A stretch of DNA of 64,000 nucleotides from Deltaproteobacteria bacterium HGW-Deltaproteobacteria-18. Its GTDB lineage: Bacteria > Desulfobacterota > Desulfovibrionia > Desulfovibrionales > Desulfomicrobiaceae. The DNA lies in contig PHBE01000015.1 of assembly GCA_002841885.1 (NCBI GenBank), positions 1 to 64,000 on the forward strand, read 5' to 3'. The position numbers and the translations under genes are program-made. A model generated the notes under the pieces. It did not search any database. It saw only the letters and a list, made by a program, of their open reading frames with translations, and was not told the DNA's origin. Position 1 is the stretch's first letter. Every line of letters starts with the position of its first letter. Shown in pieces: positions 43,818 to 53,687 of the stretch.

Positions 43818-45941
43818 ATGACCTCCACCCAGCACGCGCCGACCACCCAATCATCCGCCACGCCCCGCATCCTGCTGGTCGAAGACAACGCCATTGTCGC
43901 CTTCGACATGCAGCAGCGCCTGCAAAAGCTCGGCTACCAGGTCCAGGGCATCATCAAATCCGGCGAAGAGGCCATTGCCTCCGTATCACGGCAGGCTCCG
44001 TCACTGATCCTCATGGACATCTTTCTCGATGGACGCATCGACGGCATCGAGGCGGCCAAGGCCATTCTCGAGACCACGCAGATCCCCATCATCTTCCTGA
44101 CCGGTCATGATGACGAAGAGACCCTTAACCGCGCCAAGATCACCGAAACCTTCGGGTACATCATAAAGCCCGCCGAATCCCGGGATCTGCACGTCGCCAT
44201 CGAGATCGCGCTCTACAAGCATGCCGCAGCCCTGGCGCTGCAAAAAAGCGAACAGCAGTACCGGCTTCTATTCGACTCCATGCTGAACGGCTTCGCCCTG
44301 CACGAGGTAGTGACCGACAATGCCGATAAACCCAGGGACCTGCTTTTCCTCGACGTCAACCCGGCCTTTGCCAGCTTCTTCGGCCTGCCCGCAAAAGACA
44401 TCGTCGGGCGCAGTTTGCGCGAAATCTCGGAAAAGGTTGAGCCGTACTGGATCGACATCCTCGCCAAAACCGCCATGACCCGGGAGTCGATCCGTTTCGA
44501 TAGCTTCGCGGGATTCGTGGACAAGCATTTCTCCGTCGTCGCCTTCAGCCCCCAGCCCCGGCAGGTCGCCGCCATATTCGAGGACACCACCAGACGCAAG
44601 GATGCCGAAAAGCATCTGCAGCACAGGACCTTCCATGACGCTCTGACCAACCTGCCAAACCGCGCCCTGTGCCTTGACCGCATCCAGCAGGGCATGGAGC
44701 GCAGCCAGGTGCGCGACGACTACCTTTTTGCCGTCGTGCAGATCGACATCGACCGCTTCAAGGACGTCAACGACAGCCTCGGGCATCTTGTCGGCGACCA
44801 GCTGCTTCAGGCCATCGGCCGTATCCTGCTCGATACCGTGTCCGCCGTGGACACGGTGGCGCGCCTGGGCGATGACGAGTTCGTGGTCCTGCTGGAGGAA
44901 TTGCCCTCCAGGAAGGCGGGCACGGCCACCATAAAAAAAATCAAGTCCGCCCTGAACCGCACCCTGGACATCGAGAACCACCCCATCCACATCAGCGCAT
45001 GTTTCGGAGCCATCTTCGGACCCAACGAATACACCTTGCCCGAGTACTTTCTGCAGGGAGCCAACATCGCCCTGCGCCACGCCCAGGAACAGGGTCTGGA
45101 CCAGCTACGGTTTTACGCGCCGGAGATGCAGGACAAGGCGCTCAAAAAACTGGATACGGAAACCCGGCTGCGCAACGCTATCAGCGAAAACGAGTTCTTT
45201 CTGGCCCTGCAGCCGATCTTCTCGATCAATCAGAGCCCGACCTTGAGCGGCTTCGAAGCCCTGCTGCGCTGGAAACCCAGGGACAAGGACTGGGTTCCCC
45301 CCAGCGAGTTCATCCCCATTGCCGAACAGACCGGACTCATCCTGCCCATCGGACAGTGGGTACTGGAACAGTCCTGCATGGTGCTGCGCTCCTGGGCCGA
45401 AAAATATCCGGAGCACCCGCTTAGCGTGTCCGTCAACCTGTCCGCGCGGCAGTTCTCAGATCCCGACTTGGTGCAGAACCTGTTCAACTGCATCCGCCAC
45501 AACCGCATCAACCCCTCGCAGCTCAAGCTTGAAATCACGGAAAGCGACGTCATGACCAACCCCGAGGCAACGATCCAGAAGCTTCGCATCATGAAGGAGC
45601 TCGGCATGGCCATCCTGGTCGATGATTTTGGCACGGGCTACTCATCCATGAGCTATCTGCAACGATTTCCCATCGACACGCTCAAGATCGACCGCAGCTT
45701 CGTGACCCATCTGGACAAGCACGCCAACCGCGTCATCGTGCGCACCATCATCAATCTGGCCCACAGCCTTGGGCTGTCCGTGGTCGCCGAAGGCATCGAG
45801 ACCGAAGGGCAATATCTGGCGCTCAAGGAGATGGGCTGCGAATACGCCCAGGGCTATCATTTCTCCAGACCCATCCTGCTCGACCAGGTCGACGAGTTCA
45901 TCTGTGGGCATTTCAATAAAACAGGGGCGCTCCCGTCATGA
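43818..45941 (+). CDS. REC-PAS-GGDEF-EAL cyclic-di-GMP protein, probable phosphodiesterase
   Basis: This 707-residue protein has a receiver domain (ILLVEDNAIVAFDM, LILMDIFLDGRIDG), a PAS domain, a GGDEF domain and an EAL domain. The cyclase signature is degenerate (RLGDDEF instead of GGDEF), so this half probably binds GTP or is inactive. The EAL half is intact: FEALLRW, ITESDVM, VDDFGTGYSS and KIDRSFV. It most likely breaks down cyclic di-GMP under control of an unknown kinase. ATG at 43818 is chosen; 43782 is an alternative, and neither has a strong ribosome site. It stands next to chemotaxis genes, so it may affect motility. Confidence 0.93.
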   Translation: MTSTQHAPTTQSSATPRILLVEDNAIVAFDMQQRLQKLGYQVQGIIKSGEEAIASVSRQAPSLILMDIFLDGRIDGIEAAKAILETTQIPIIFLTGHDDEETLNRAKITETFGYIIKPAESRDLHVAIEIALYKHAAALALQKSEQQYRLLFDSMLNGFALHEVVTDNADKPRDLLFLDVNPAFASFFGLPAKDIVGRSLREISEKVEPYWIDILAKTAMTRESIRFDSFAGFVDKHFSVVAFSPQPRQVAAIFEDTTRRKDAEKHLQHRTFHDALTNLPNRALCLDRIQQGMERSQVRDDYLFAVVQIDIDRFKDVNDSLGHLVGDQLLQAIGRILLDTVSAVDTVARLGDDEFVVLLEELPSRKAGTATIKKIKSALNRTLDIENHPIHISACFGAIFGPNEYTLPEYFLQGANIALRHAQEQGLDQLRFYAPEMQDKALKKLDTETRLRNAISENEFFLALQPIFSINQSPTLSGFEALLRWKPRDKDWVPPSEFIPIAEQTGLILPIGQWVLEQSCMVLRSWAEKYPEHPLSVSVNLSARQFSDPDLVQNLFNCIRHNRINPSQLKLEITESDVMTNPEATIQKLRIMKELGMAILVDDFGTGYSSMSYLQRFPIDTLKIDRSFVTHLDKHANRVIVRTIINLAHSLGLSVVAEGIETEGQYLALKEMGCEYAQGYHFSRPILLDQVDEFICGHFNKTGALPS

Positions 45942-45957
45942 AACGGCAACGCCCCTG
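45915..45957 (-). terminator. Terminator of the FAD oxidoreductase unit
   Basis: CAGGGGCG (45922-45929) pairs with CGCCCCTG (45950-45957), with an inner hairpin. On the minus strand it is followed by TTTTATT. It overlaps the 3' end of the convergent gene. Confidence 0.75.
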
Positions 45958-45988
45958 CTGATCGCACACTATCCCGGAATTATTGTTT

Positions 45989-47374
45989 CTATCCCTTGGC
46001 CAGAATGCTCTTGGCCGGGATGAGCCCCGTGGCTGCGGCGGATACGATGTTTCCGGCCACTCCCGGTCCGTCTCCGGCAACGTAAAGCCCCTCGATGGCC
46101 GTCTGCAGGTTCTCGTCGCATTCAACCTGCGTGGCGAAAAACTTGATCTCCGGCGCATACAGGAGCGTTTCGTCGTTGGCCACCCCAGGCACGACCTGGT
46201 TGAGCTTTTCGAGACCCTCCACCAGATTGGCCAGGATGCGCTCGGGCAGGGCCATGGCGATATCCCCGCAAACGACCTTCTTGAGCGTGGGCTCAATGTA
46301 GCTGTTGCGGATGCGGTTCCAGGTGGAACGACGGCCGCGCTTCAGGTCGCCGAAACGTTGCAGGATGGGCTTTCCGCCCCCGATGAGGGTTGCTAGACGG
46401 CCGATGGATTCGCCATAGGCCTGGTTGTCGGTGACGGGCTCGTTCAGGACCACCTTTGACAGAAAGGCAAAGTTGGTATTCTCGCTCTTCTTGTCCATGT
46501 AGGCGTGCCCGTTGACGCAGACGAAATCCTGGTAGTTTTCCTGGGCGATGAAACCGCCGTAGTTGGTGCAGAAGGTGCGGGTCAGGTCGTCGTACTTGGA
46601 GGTGCGGACGAAGAAAGTCGGGTCGTAGATGATGGAGCACAGATCCTGCATGATCTCGTTGTGCACTTCGACGCGCACGCCGACCTCGATGCCGCGCTGG
46701 GTCACGGCCAGGCCGTGGCGCTGCACGAGCTGACCGACCCACTCCGCGCCCACCCTGCCCGGAGCGAGAATGACGTTTTCCGCCAGATACTCGCCCTTGG
46801 CCGTGGTCACGCCGCGCACCCGGCCGCCCTCGACCAGGATGTCGACCACCTCTTCCTTGGTGCGCACGGTCACGCCCCTGGACTTGATGTAATCGACCAT
46901 GCCGGTGATGTGGCCGGGCAGATTGTCGCTGCCGAGGTGCTTCTGCTTGATGACCAGAAGATCGATGCCGAACTTGCGGGCTTCCTTGCGGATGGAACGG
47001 GCCTCGTCGATATTGGTCGGATAGACCTTGCCGTCCATGTTGAAGCGGTTGAAGATGGCCTCGGTTTCATCGATGAGCGCAGTGGCCTTGCCCAGACTCA
47101 TGAACTGGGTCAGATCGGTCTTGCCCAGCTTGGGTATGAAATTGAGCTTGCCGTCGGAAAAGAGCCCGGCTCCGCCCATGCCCGCCAGGATATTGCATGG
47201 CTTGCAGTGGATGCAGTCCTGCTCCTCGGTCATGGGACAGTTGCGGATCAGGGATTCCCGGCCCTTCTCGATCAAAAGCACATCGAGGCTCGCATGCTCG
47301 GCCAGATGGTAGGCCGCAAACAGACCGGCCGGACCGCCGCCGACAATGATCACGTCATGGACTTTCTTCTGCAT
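45989..47374 (-). CDS. FAD-dependent dehydrogenase of unknown substrate
   Basis: This 461-residue flavoprotein has an N-terminal Rossmann motif (DVIIVGGGPAGLFAAYHLAE) and a C-terminal FAD stretch (GLYVAGDGPGVAGNIVSAAA). A Cys-rich loop near the start (NCPMTEEQDCIHCKPCNI) is typical of the uncharacterised COG2509-type dehydrogenases and may hold a cluster or disulfide. GGAAAATAGAG precedes the ATG. It begins 2 bases after the typA stop, so the two are one unit. The substrate is unknown. Confidence 0.9.
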   Translation of the reverse strand: MQKKVHDVIIVGGGPAGLFAAYHLAEHASLDVLLIEKGRESLIRNCPMTEEQDCIHCKPCNILAGMGGAGLFSDGKLNFIPKLGKTDLTQFMSLGKATALIDETEAIFNRFNMDGKVYPTNIDEARSIRKEARKFGIDLLVIKQKHLGSDNLPGHITGMVDYIKSRGVTVRTKEEVVDILVEGGRVRGVTTAKGEYLAENVILAPGRVGAEWVGQLVQRHGLAVTQRGIEVGVRVEVHNEIMQDLCSIIYDPTFFVRTSKYDDLTRTFCTNYGGFIAQENYQDFVCVNGHAYMDKKSENTNFAFLSKVVLNEPVTDNQAYGESIGRLATLIGGGKPILQRFGDLKRGRRSTWNRIRNSYIEPTLKKVVCGDIAMALPERILANLVEGLEKLNQVVPGVANDETLLYAPEIKFFATQVECDENLQTAIEGLYVAGDGPGVAGNIVSAAATGLIPAKSILAKG

Positions 47375-47376
47375 CT

Positions 47377-49218
47377 CTATTTTCCTTCGATCTTCTTCTT
47401 GCGAGCGCCCATGCTGTGCCGCTTCTGGGCCGAGAGCTCGATCTTGCGCAAACGGATGTTCAGGGGAGTGATCTCGACCATCTCGTCGTCGCGGATGAAA
47501 TTGAGCGCCATCTCGAGCGTCATGGGCAATACGGGAGTCAGGATGATGGCTTCATCCTTGCCCGAGGCGCGCATGTTGGTCAGCTTCTTTTCCTTGCAGG
47601 GGTTGATGTCGATGTCGTTGTCGCGATTGTGCTCGCCAACGATCATGCCTTCGTAGACCGCATCGCCGGGGCGCACGAACATCCTGCCGCGCGGCTCCAG
47701 GTTGAAAAGAGCGTACGGCACGGCCTGACCCTGACGGTCGCAGACCAGCGAACCGGAAAAACGGGTCGGAAAATCGCCCCGGTACTCGCCGTATCCGTCG
47801 AACAGGGAGTTCATGATGCCCGTGCCCTTGGTGTCGGTCAAAAATTCGTCCCGATAGCCGATGAGCGCACGTGACGGAACGGAAAATTCCATGCGCACGC
47901 GGCCACTGCCGTTGTTGACCAGATTGAGGAGCTTGCTGCGGCGGATGGACAGCTTCTCCGTGACCACGCCCATGAAGGCCTCATCGCAGTCGACGTAGAC
48001 ATGCTCCATGGGTTCCAGGACCTTGCCGCCGTCCTTCTTGTAGATGACTTCCGGCCGTCCGACACCCAGCTCGAACCCTTCACGGCGCATGGTCTCGATG
48101 ATGATGGCCAGCTGGAATTCGCCACGGCCCTTGACGATCATGGAGTCCTTGTCCTCGCTCTCCTCGACCTGGATGGCCACGTTGGTCAGGGCCTCTTTTT
48201 CGAGACGATCCTTGATCTTGCGCGACTGCACGATCTTGCCCTCGCGTCCGGCAAAGGGCGAGGTGTTGATGGTGAAGCGCATGGAAACGGTGGGTTCGTC
48301 CACGTCGATGCGCTTCAGACGCACCGGGCTCTCCTTCAGGCAGATGGTGTCGCCGATGCTGACCTTGTTCAAACCAGCCATGACCACGATGTCACCCATC
48401 TCGACGGCAGTCTGATCCTTGAGCTGCATTCCTTCGTAGGCCTGGACCTTGGTCGGCCGGAAGGCGAGCTGATCTTTTTCGCCCATGCACAGAAGGTCGG
48501 CCTTTTCCTGCAGCAGGCCGGCCTTGATCTTGCCGATGACAAGACGGCCCAGATAATCCGAATACCCAAGATCCGAGACAAGCATCTGGAAAGGCGCCGC
48601 CGGATCGAAACGGGGGCCGGGAATATGCTCCACAATGAGGTCGAAGAGACAGCCGAGGTCCTTGCCGGGCTCATCGAGCACGGGCGAGGCCACGCCGTCG
48701 CGACCGATGGCGTAGAGCACCGGAAATTCAAGCTGGTCCTCATCGGCGCCAAGGTCGATGAACAGGTCGTAAACTTCGTCCAGAACTTCCTGCGGCCGGG
48801 CATCGGCGCGGTCGATCTTGTTGACCACGACCAGGATGGGCAGGCTCGCGTCCAGGGCTTTCTTGAGCACGAACCGGGTCTGGGGCAGCGGGCCTTCCGA
48901 GGAGTCCACCAGAAGCACCGCGCCGTCGACCATGGACAGGGCGCGTTCCACTTCCCCGCCAAAATCGGCATGGCCGGGAGTGTCGACGATATTGATCTTC
49001 ACGCCTTTCCAGCGCACGGAGCAATTCTTGGCAGCGATGGTGATGCCGCGTTCACGCTCCAAGTCCATGGAATCCATGACGCGGTCGTCCACGGCCTGAT
49101 TGTCCCGGAAAACTCCGGACTGTCGGAACATGACATCCACCAGAGTGGTCTTGCCATGGTCAACGTGTGCTATGATTGCGATATTTCTGATATTGTCATT
49201 CTTCTGCATGGTGGGCAT
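47377..49218 (-). CDS. typA: Ribosome-binding GTPase TypA/BipA
   Basis: This 613-residue translational GTPase has the G motifs [40 protein letters not shown] and an EF-G-like III/V region with a TypA-specific C-terminal domain ([29 protein letters not shown]). It acts in ribosome assembly and stress response. The ATG at 49218 is supported by GAGGAAAAT; the longer frame would run through the terminator hairpin at 49237-49263, so it is unlikely. Confidence 0.97.
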   Translation of the reverse strand: MPTMQKNDNIRNIAIIAHVDHGKTTLVDVMFRQSGVFRDNQAVDDRVMDSMDLERERGITIAAKNCSVRWKGVKINIVDTPGHADFGGEVERALSMVDGAVLLVDSSEGPLPQTRFVLKKALDASLPILVVVNKIDRADARPQEVLDEVYDLFIDLGADEDQLEFPVLYAIGRDGVASPVLDEPGKDLGCLFDLIVEHIPGPRFDPAAPFQMLVSDLGYSDYLGRLVIGKIKAGLLQEKADLLCMGEKDQLAFRPTKVQAYEGMQLKDQTAVEMGDIVVMAGLNKVSIGDTICLKESPVRLKRIDVDEPTVSMRFTINTSPFAGREGKIVQSRKIKDRLEKEALTNVAIQVEESEDKDSMIVKGRGEFQLAIIIETMRREGFELGVGRPEVIYKKDGGKVLEPMEHVYVDCDEAFMGVVTEKLSIRRSKLLNLVNNGSGRVRMEFSVPSRALIGYRDEFLTDTKGTGIMNSLFDGYGEYRGDFPTRFSGSLVCDRQGQAVPYALFNLEPRGRMFVRPGDAVYEGMIVGEHNRDNDIDINPCKEKKLTNMRASGKDEAIILTPVLPMTLEMALNFIRDDEMVEITPLNIRLRKIELSAQKRHSMGARKKKIEGK

Positions 49219-49236
49219 ATTTTCCTCGTAGAGCAT

Positions 49237-49263
49237 AAAAAACGGCTTCCTTAACTGAAGCCG
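49237..49263 (-). terminator. Terminator or leader attenuator ahead of typA
   Basis: On the minus strand CGGCTTC pairs with GAAGCCG (49243-49249 with 49257-49263), then TTTTTT at 49237-49242. It lies 19 bases before the typA start, so it either ends the upstream zinc-ribbon gene or controls typA read-through. Confidence 0.8.
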
Positions 49264-49439
49264 ATGTGGAGCTGGTCGCACGGCGCACAACACACGGCGC
49301 ACGACACTATTTTTCCATTACGCGCACCTTTCGGGCGACGTCAAGAAGGAAAGAAACGAAAAAAGCGGATCTTTTTTAAGGGCGCAAATCCGGACAGGCG
49401 GCCGTATGAAGGCAGGCGGCAAGAGAAGAGCCTGGAAGC

Positions 49440-49877
49440 CTACTTGAACATCCCGCAGCGCATGTTGCGGATGGCATCCTTGAACTGAATTTCGGCAGTG
49501 CAGGGCTTCATCAATTTCTGGACATAGCCAAGGCCAAAAGTGGGATGATCAATGACATCGCCGATCTGAAACGTGCGCTCCATGCTGTAGGAAAGAGGCT
49601 TTGCGCAGGGGGTGACCAGCTTTTCCCACTGTTCGAACAGGGCCTGGGCCTGCTTGGTGGAGGCCAGGGCCGCCTTCTTGGGACGCGGTGTGGCGGGCTT
49701 TTTGACCTTGGGCTCGGCAGTGGGAGACACGTAGGCGTGACGTGCGTTACAAACCTTGCACTCGACCTTGGCGATCTTCTCGCCGGACATGACGACCACA
49801 TGATGGTCGGTCACGGTCTTGCATTTCTTGCATTGAGACTCGACGGAACTGCCTGCTTGTATTTGATTTTCTGTCAT
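49440..49877 (-). CDS. Zinc-ribbon protein of unknown function
   Basis: This 145-residue protein has an N-terminal zinc ribbon (CKKCKTVTDHHVVV and ECKVCNARHAYV), a Lys/Pro-rich linker (KVKKPATPRPKKAA) and a C-terminal strand-rich domain (FQIGDVIDHPTFGLGYVQKL) that resembles small Tudor-like folds of nucleic-acid-binding proteins. A role in RNA or DNA binding is an inference. AAAGGATCG precedes the ATG. Its transcript probably stops at the hairpin ahead of typA. Confidence 0.78.
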   Translation of the reverse strand: MTENQIQAGSSVESQCKKCKTVTDHHVVVMSGEKIAKVECKVCNARHAYVSPTAEPKVKKPATPRPKKAALASTKQAQALFEQWEKLVTPCAKPLSYSMERTFQIGDVIDHPTFGLGYVQKLMKPCTAEIQFKDAIRNMRCGMFK

Positions 49878-50034
49878 GATCGATCCTTTAAAGTAACGTT
49901 GCGGGAAAAAAAAGCCACAAGGGAAAGTCCTTGTGGCATGTTCTCTATTTAAGCACTCTACCCGCTTCCCGTGCGCGAGGCAATGGCCGAATTCGCCATT
50001 TTGTCATACACAGTCTTTTCCCGCCTTCGCACCG

Positions 50035-50063
50035 TTGACAGCGCCCGTCTCGCCGCGCATTGT
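50035..50063 (+). promoter_or_regulatory. Candidate promoter for the FMN riboswitch transcript
   Basis: TTGACA (50035-50040) and CATTGT (50058-50063) are 17 bases apart, with the riboswitch starting a few bases later. The -10 is poor, so this is only a suggestion. Confidence 0.4.
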
Positions 50064-50068
50064 GCCCA

Positions 50069-50212
50069 CTTCTCAGGGCGGGGTGCAATTCCCCACCGGC
50101 GGTATCCCGTTTTTTGGCGGGGAGCCCGCGAGCGCTTCCGGGGGTCCGGAAGGTCAGCAGATCCGGTGAGAAGCCGGAGCCGACGGTGACAGTCCGGATG
50201 AAAGAGAAGACG
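50069..50212 (+). ncRNA. FMN riboswitch (RFN element)
   Basis: The region carries the RFN landmarks in order: CTTCTCAGGGCGGGGTGCAA, CCCCACCGGCGGTA, a variable arm, GGTCAGCAGATCCGGTGAGA, GAGCCGACGGTGACAGTC and GGATGAAAGAGAAG. It senses FMN and turns down the following ribB gene. The ribosome site and GTG start come about 70 bases after its end. Confidence 0.95.
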
Positions 50213-50282
50213 GCCGCCGTTCACGGGCGTGAACGGATTTTTGCCGCGCCCTGATTCACGCTCAATTCCAAGGAGAACCAAC

Positions 50283-50939
50283 GTGAATCAGTTTTCAGAG
50301 AATTTTGAAAACACCCCTCCCAGCGTCCGGGTCGAACGCGCCCTTGCGGCCTTGCAACAAGGCCGGGGGGTGCTGGTCACCGACAACGAGAACCGCGAAA
50401 ACGAAGGCGACCTGATCTTCGCCGCCCAGTCCCTGACCGCAGCCCAGATGGCCATGCTCATCCGCGAATGCAGCGGCATTGTCTGCCTCTGCCTGCCCGA
50501 GGACAAGGTCCGCGCCCTGGAACTGGCGCCCATGGTCAGCAACAACTCCAGCCGCTATCAAACCGCGTTTACCGTCTCCATCGAAGCCGCCCAGGGAGTG
50601 ACCACCGGCGTGTCCGCCGCCGACCGCGTGCGCACGGTACAGGCCGCCATCGCCGACGATGCCCGGCCCGCCGATCTGCATCGCCCGGGGCACATCTTCC
50701 CGCTGCGCGCCTGCCCGGGCGGAGTGCTGGAGCGCGAAGGCCACACCGAGGCCACCGTGGACCTCATGCGCCTGGCCGGACTCAAACCCTGCGGCGTGCT
50801 GTGCGAAGTCACCAACGAAGACGGCACCATGGCCCGCATGCCCGAAATCCAGGAGTTCGGCAGACGCCACGACCTTCCCGTGGTGACCATCGACGACATC
50901 AAGGAATACATCCTGGCGTCTGCGCAGGCCGCGAGCTAG
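50283..50939 (+). CDS. ribB: 3,4-dihydroxy-2-butanone 4-phosphate synthase
   Basis: This 218-residue enzyme makes the four-carbon precursor of riboflavin from ribulose 5-phosphate. Conserved parts are [36 protein letters not shown] and [24 protein letters not shown] start at 50283 is preceded by AAGGAGAACC. It is a free RibB, without the GTP cyclohydrolase II half found in fused RibBA, and is controlled by the FMN riboswitch directly upstream. Confidence 0.96.
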   Translation: MNQFSENFENTPPSVRVERALAALQQGRGVLVTDNENRENEGDLIFAAQSLTAAQMAMLIRECSGIVCLCLPEDKVRALELAPMVSNNSSRYQTAFTVSIEAAQGVTTGVSAADRVRTVQAAIADDARPADLHRPGHIFPLRACPGGVLEREGHTEATVDLMRLAGLKPCGVLCEVTNEDGTMARMPEIQEFGRRHDLPVVTIDDIKEYILASAQAAS

Positions 50940-51181
50940 AACCACGGCAAAAAGTCGTCATTCCCCCGAAGAAGTGCGCCCACGCTTTGATGCATTGAAA
51001 TACGGTGTTATCGCCTGCCCAGGCCAGGCGCACGTCCGCGGAAATGTCTCCTGAAGGAGCTTCACGACTTTGTGCAGATTCCTGACCAGAATACCAGACG
51101 CGGCGCGTCCGACCGACGCGCCGCGCCTGCTTCGCACATCCGGGCTGGACTTTTGCCGCCCGCCTTTGTAGCCGCACGCTC

Positions 51182-51646
51182 ATGACCCCTGCCATAAACG
51201 CCGCAAAAAAAGCCGGAATCACATTCGTCGTTCGTGAATATGACCATGACCCTTCGTGCACTTCCTATGGATTGGAAGCGGCCGAAAAACTCGGCGTCGA
51301 CCCCGGACAGGTCTTCAAGACCCTGGTCGCGGATATGGGCGGAGAGCTGGTTGTGGCCGTAATTCCGGTGGAGAGCATGCTCGGGCTCAAGCATCTGGCC
51401 AAGGCCGCCGGGGCCAAGAAGGCGGCCATGGCCGACCGGACCCTCGTGGAGCGTACCACCGGCTACGTTCTCGGCGGGGTCAGCCCTCTTGGACAGAAAA
51501 AGCGGCTGCGCACCTTCATCGACGACTCGGCCCAGTCTCACCAGGCCATCATGGTCAGCGGAGGACGGCGCGGCCTGGACATCGAACTCGCTCCGGAAGA
51601 CCTGGCCCGTATGACCGGCGCCCGCTTTGCTCCTCTGGCGCAATAG
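51182..51646 (+). CDS. ybaK: Cys-tRNA(Pro)/Cys-tRNA(Cys) deacylase, YbaK/EbsC
   Basis: This 154-residue protein is a YbaK-type editing enzyme that removes cysteine from tRNA-Pro. Landmarks are VREYDHDPSCTSYGLEAAE, VFKTLVADMGGELVVAVIPV, TGYVLGGVSPLGQKKRLRT and ISGG-like MVSGGRRGLDIELAPEDL. The start lacks a strong ribosome site. Alone on the plus strand after ribB. Confidence 0.94.
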   Translation: MTPAINAAKKAGITFVVREYDHDPSCTSYGLEAAEKLGVDPGQVFKTLVADMGGELVVAVIPVESMLGLKHLAKAAGAKKAAMADRTLVERTTGYVLGGVSPLGQKKRLRTFIDDSAQSHQAIMVSGGRRGLDIELAPEDLARMTGARFAPLAQ

Positions 51647-51837
51647 AGCCCGCCCCTGCACATGGTTCCGGACAAACACGATTTTGGAATCGGTCGCGAG
51701 GTTCGCTTTTTTGAGCGAGGCGCATTTCCTCTGACGGCAACTGTCATACAGTACTGCAAGCCTTGACTTATTTCCAGATCCAAGGCTTATAGTACGCGAG
51801 TCAGGGACTACGTAACGAGAGAACACGTCGAGGCGTC

Positions 51838-53556
51838 ATGGCTCATATTCACGACAAAGCGACTCAAGGCAGCATCAGCCAGGCATCTGCCCAGCGCAAG
51901 GACATCCTGCTGCGCATCATTGTGCCCCTGGTTTTGGTCCTGATACTTGGAGCTGCGGGCCTGTTCGCGTTCAGACATGGCCTGCCATGGGTCACAGCCC
52001 TCTTTGCAGTGTTCTTCATAGCGGCCATCCTGCGGTTTGAAGAAATCGGCCTTACCCTTGCGCACTATCCCGCGCATTCGCAGACAAACGCCCGGGCCGA
52101 ACAGATCGTGGGCAAGACGTTGCGGGAACTCCCCGATGAATACCACATTTTCCACAATCTGCATTTCGACGGCAACCGCCTGGATCATGCCGTCATCGGC
52201 CCCAACGGGCTGTTCCTGATCAGGACCCGAAGCCATGTCGGGAATGTCATGGCCGCGGGCGAAGCCCTGCGCCTCAACGGCTGGCCATTCCTGCTGGACA
52301 TGCTGACCCAGTGCTGGAACCTGACCCAAAAACTGACCAGACACCTGGATCTGCAGTACGCCGGAGGAGTGCACCCCTGCCCGGTGCTTTGCTTCAGCCG
52401 GGCCAGCGTCGGCATTGCGGGACCGGTTCGAGGGACGCTGGTGGTCGAGGCAGGAAATCTGGTGCAGGCCATCCTGACCCACGAAGATGCCTTGCCCGCC
52501 GAAAAAATGCATGTATTGATCGACAAGCTGTCCGGGCTGGTGAGTTCCGACACCGGATCTCAACTCCACGGCGAGGATGTACCCCAGGCCAGCCATGCGC
52601 CGAAGGGCCCGGCCGAATCAAGTCGCCCCGTGTGCACCAAATGCCGCCACCAGCCAAGCCGTGAAGAATTGGAGCTCTTCCCCGGCGAGTGTCCCAAATG
52701 CGGTCTCCTCTATTCCTTCAAACCCGATGAATCCCTGTCAGCGCCGCAGGACCCGCCTGCAAAGGGTGCCTGGAAGCCGAGCCTCCTGCATCTGGGAATG
52801 GCCGTTGTGCTCATCGCCGGAAGCGCGGGTTACTTCGCGCACAGACAGGGTCTATTGGGTCTGGAAAAGCCGTTCACCGAGTCGAACCGGATGGCCGACG
52901 CCAAGCCCGAGGCATCCGCTACACCCGGTGTCCCGGTGCAAAACGGCACCTCAGCCTCCGCAATGGCTGAACAACCCGCTCCCGATGGCAACCACACCAC
53001 CCCACCGCAGGCCAAAATCGTTTCACCGGCCCCGGCTCCCGGAAACGGCACGGCAGAAGGCGGGACCGCGTTGCCGGTCTTCTCCCGATCCAATGACGGA
53101 GCCACCCCGCCCACGACCGAGTCGGACCTCGGAACGAACTCGTCCGTCGCCGTTGCGGCGCTTTCGCTTCCAAAAGCCACCGCAGCGAATGCGGAGGCGC
53201 ACCCGAATGCCACTTTGTCAAACACGAACGCAAATTCCGGCGACACGGTCCGGAACTCTACCGCGCCAGGCAAGAAGGATTCGAAGCCAAAATCCGATAC
53301 GGCCAAAGAGGCACCCAAAGCCCCTGAGGGATCGTTCGACAAAGGCAGGCTTGTCGTCACCTCTTCCCGTCCTCTTGTCCTGTGGTTCAGGAACCAGCAG
53401 ACCTACAAGGAGTTCGGTCCCTTCGAGATCAAGGCCAGAAGCGTGAAGGACATCGTCCTGCCCAAGGGCTTCTACAGCGTGGTCTATCTGGAAAACGGGA
53501 AGCGCAGACAGACGACCATGAGTTTCCTGAGCGACCAGGGACAGCTCGAGTTCTAG
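51838..53556 (+). CDS. Membrane protein with NERD-like domain and zinc ribbon
   Basis: This 572-residue protein has two membrane helices near the start (LLRIIVPLVLVLILGAAGLF and LPWVTALFAVFFIAAIL). A NERD-type nuclease-related domain follows (EYHIFHNLHFDGNRLDHAVI, then GPNGLFLIRTRS), then a zinc ribbon (CTKCRHQ, ECPKCGLLY), a third helix and a long Ala/Thr/Ser/Pro-rich linker. It ends with a compact beta domain (GRLVVTSSRPLVLWFRNQQT). Nuclease activity is not assured. GAGG precedes the ATG. The function of the whole is unknown. Confidence 0.75.
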   Translation: MAHIHDKATQGSISQASAQRKDILLRIIVPLVLVLILGAAGLFAFRHGLPWVTALFAVFFIAAILRFEEIGLTLAHYPAHSQTNARAEQIVGKTLRELPDEYHIFHNLHFDGNRLDHAVIGPNGLFLIRTRSHVGNVMAAGEALRLNGWPFLLDMLTQCWNLTQKLTRHLDLQYAGGVHPCPVLCFSRASVGIAGPVRGTLVVEAGNLVQAILTHEDALPAEKMHVLIDKLSGLVSSDTGSQLHGEDVPQASHAPKGPAESSRPVCTKCRHQPSREELELFPGECPKCGLLYSFKPDESLSAPQDPPAKGAWKPSLLHLGMAVVLIAGSAGYFAHRQGLLGLEKPFTESNRMADAKPEASATPGVPVQNGTSASAMAEQPAPDGNHTTPPQAKIVSPAPAPGNGTAEGGTALPVFSRSNDGATPPTTESDLGTNSSVAVAALSLPKATAANAEAHPNATLSNTNANSGDTVRNSTAPGKKDSKPKSDTAKEAPKAPEGSFDKGRLVVTSSRPLVLWFRNQQTYKEFGPFEIKARSVKDIVLPKGFYSVVYLENGKRRQTTMSFLSDQGQLEF

Positions 53557-53619
53557 CCCGGACGCTCCAACGCCCTTCGGGCACAGCCTGGGGCGCGATT
53601 ACGCGCTGCATGAACAAGA

Positions 53620-53667
53620 AAAACCCTGCGTCACGGAAAGAAAGAGTTTACCGTGACGCAGGGTTTT
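53620..53667. terminator. Bidirectional terminator
   Basis: A perfect 17-bp stem pairs 53620-53636 with 53651-53667 (AAAACCCTGCG...CGCAGGGTTTT), with a 14-base A-rich loop. A and T runs on both sides let it stop the NERD gene on the plus strand and the phn operon on the minus strand. Confidence 0.92.
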
Positions 53668-53687
53668 CTGCTTTTCTGCGATGAATG

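Noticed and set aside
49278-49302. Short direct repeat CACGGCGCAC twice upstream of typA
   Set aside because: Two 10-base copies in GC-rich sequence with no other feature; not enough for a binding-site claim.
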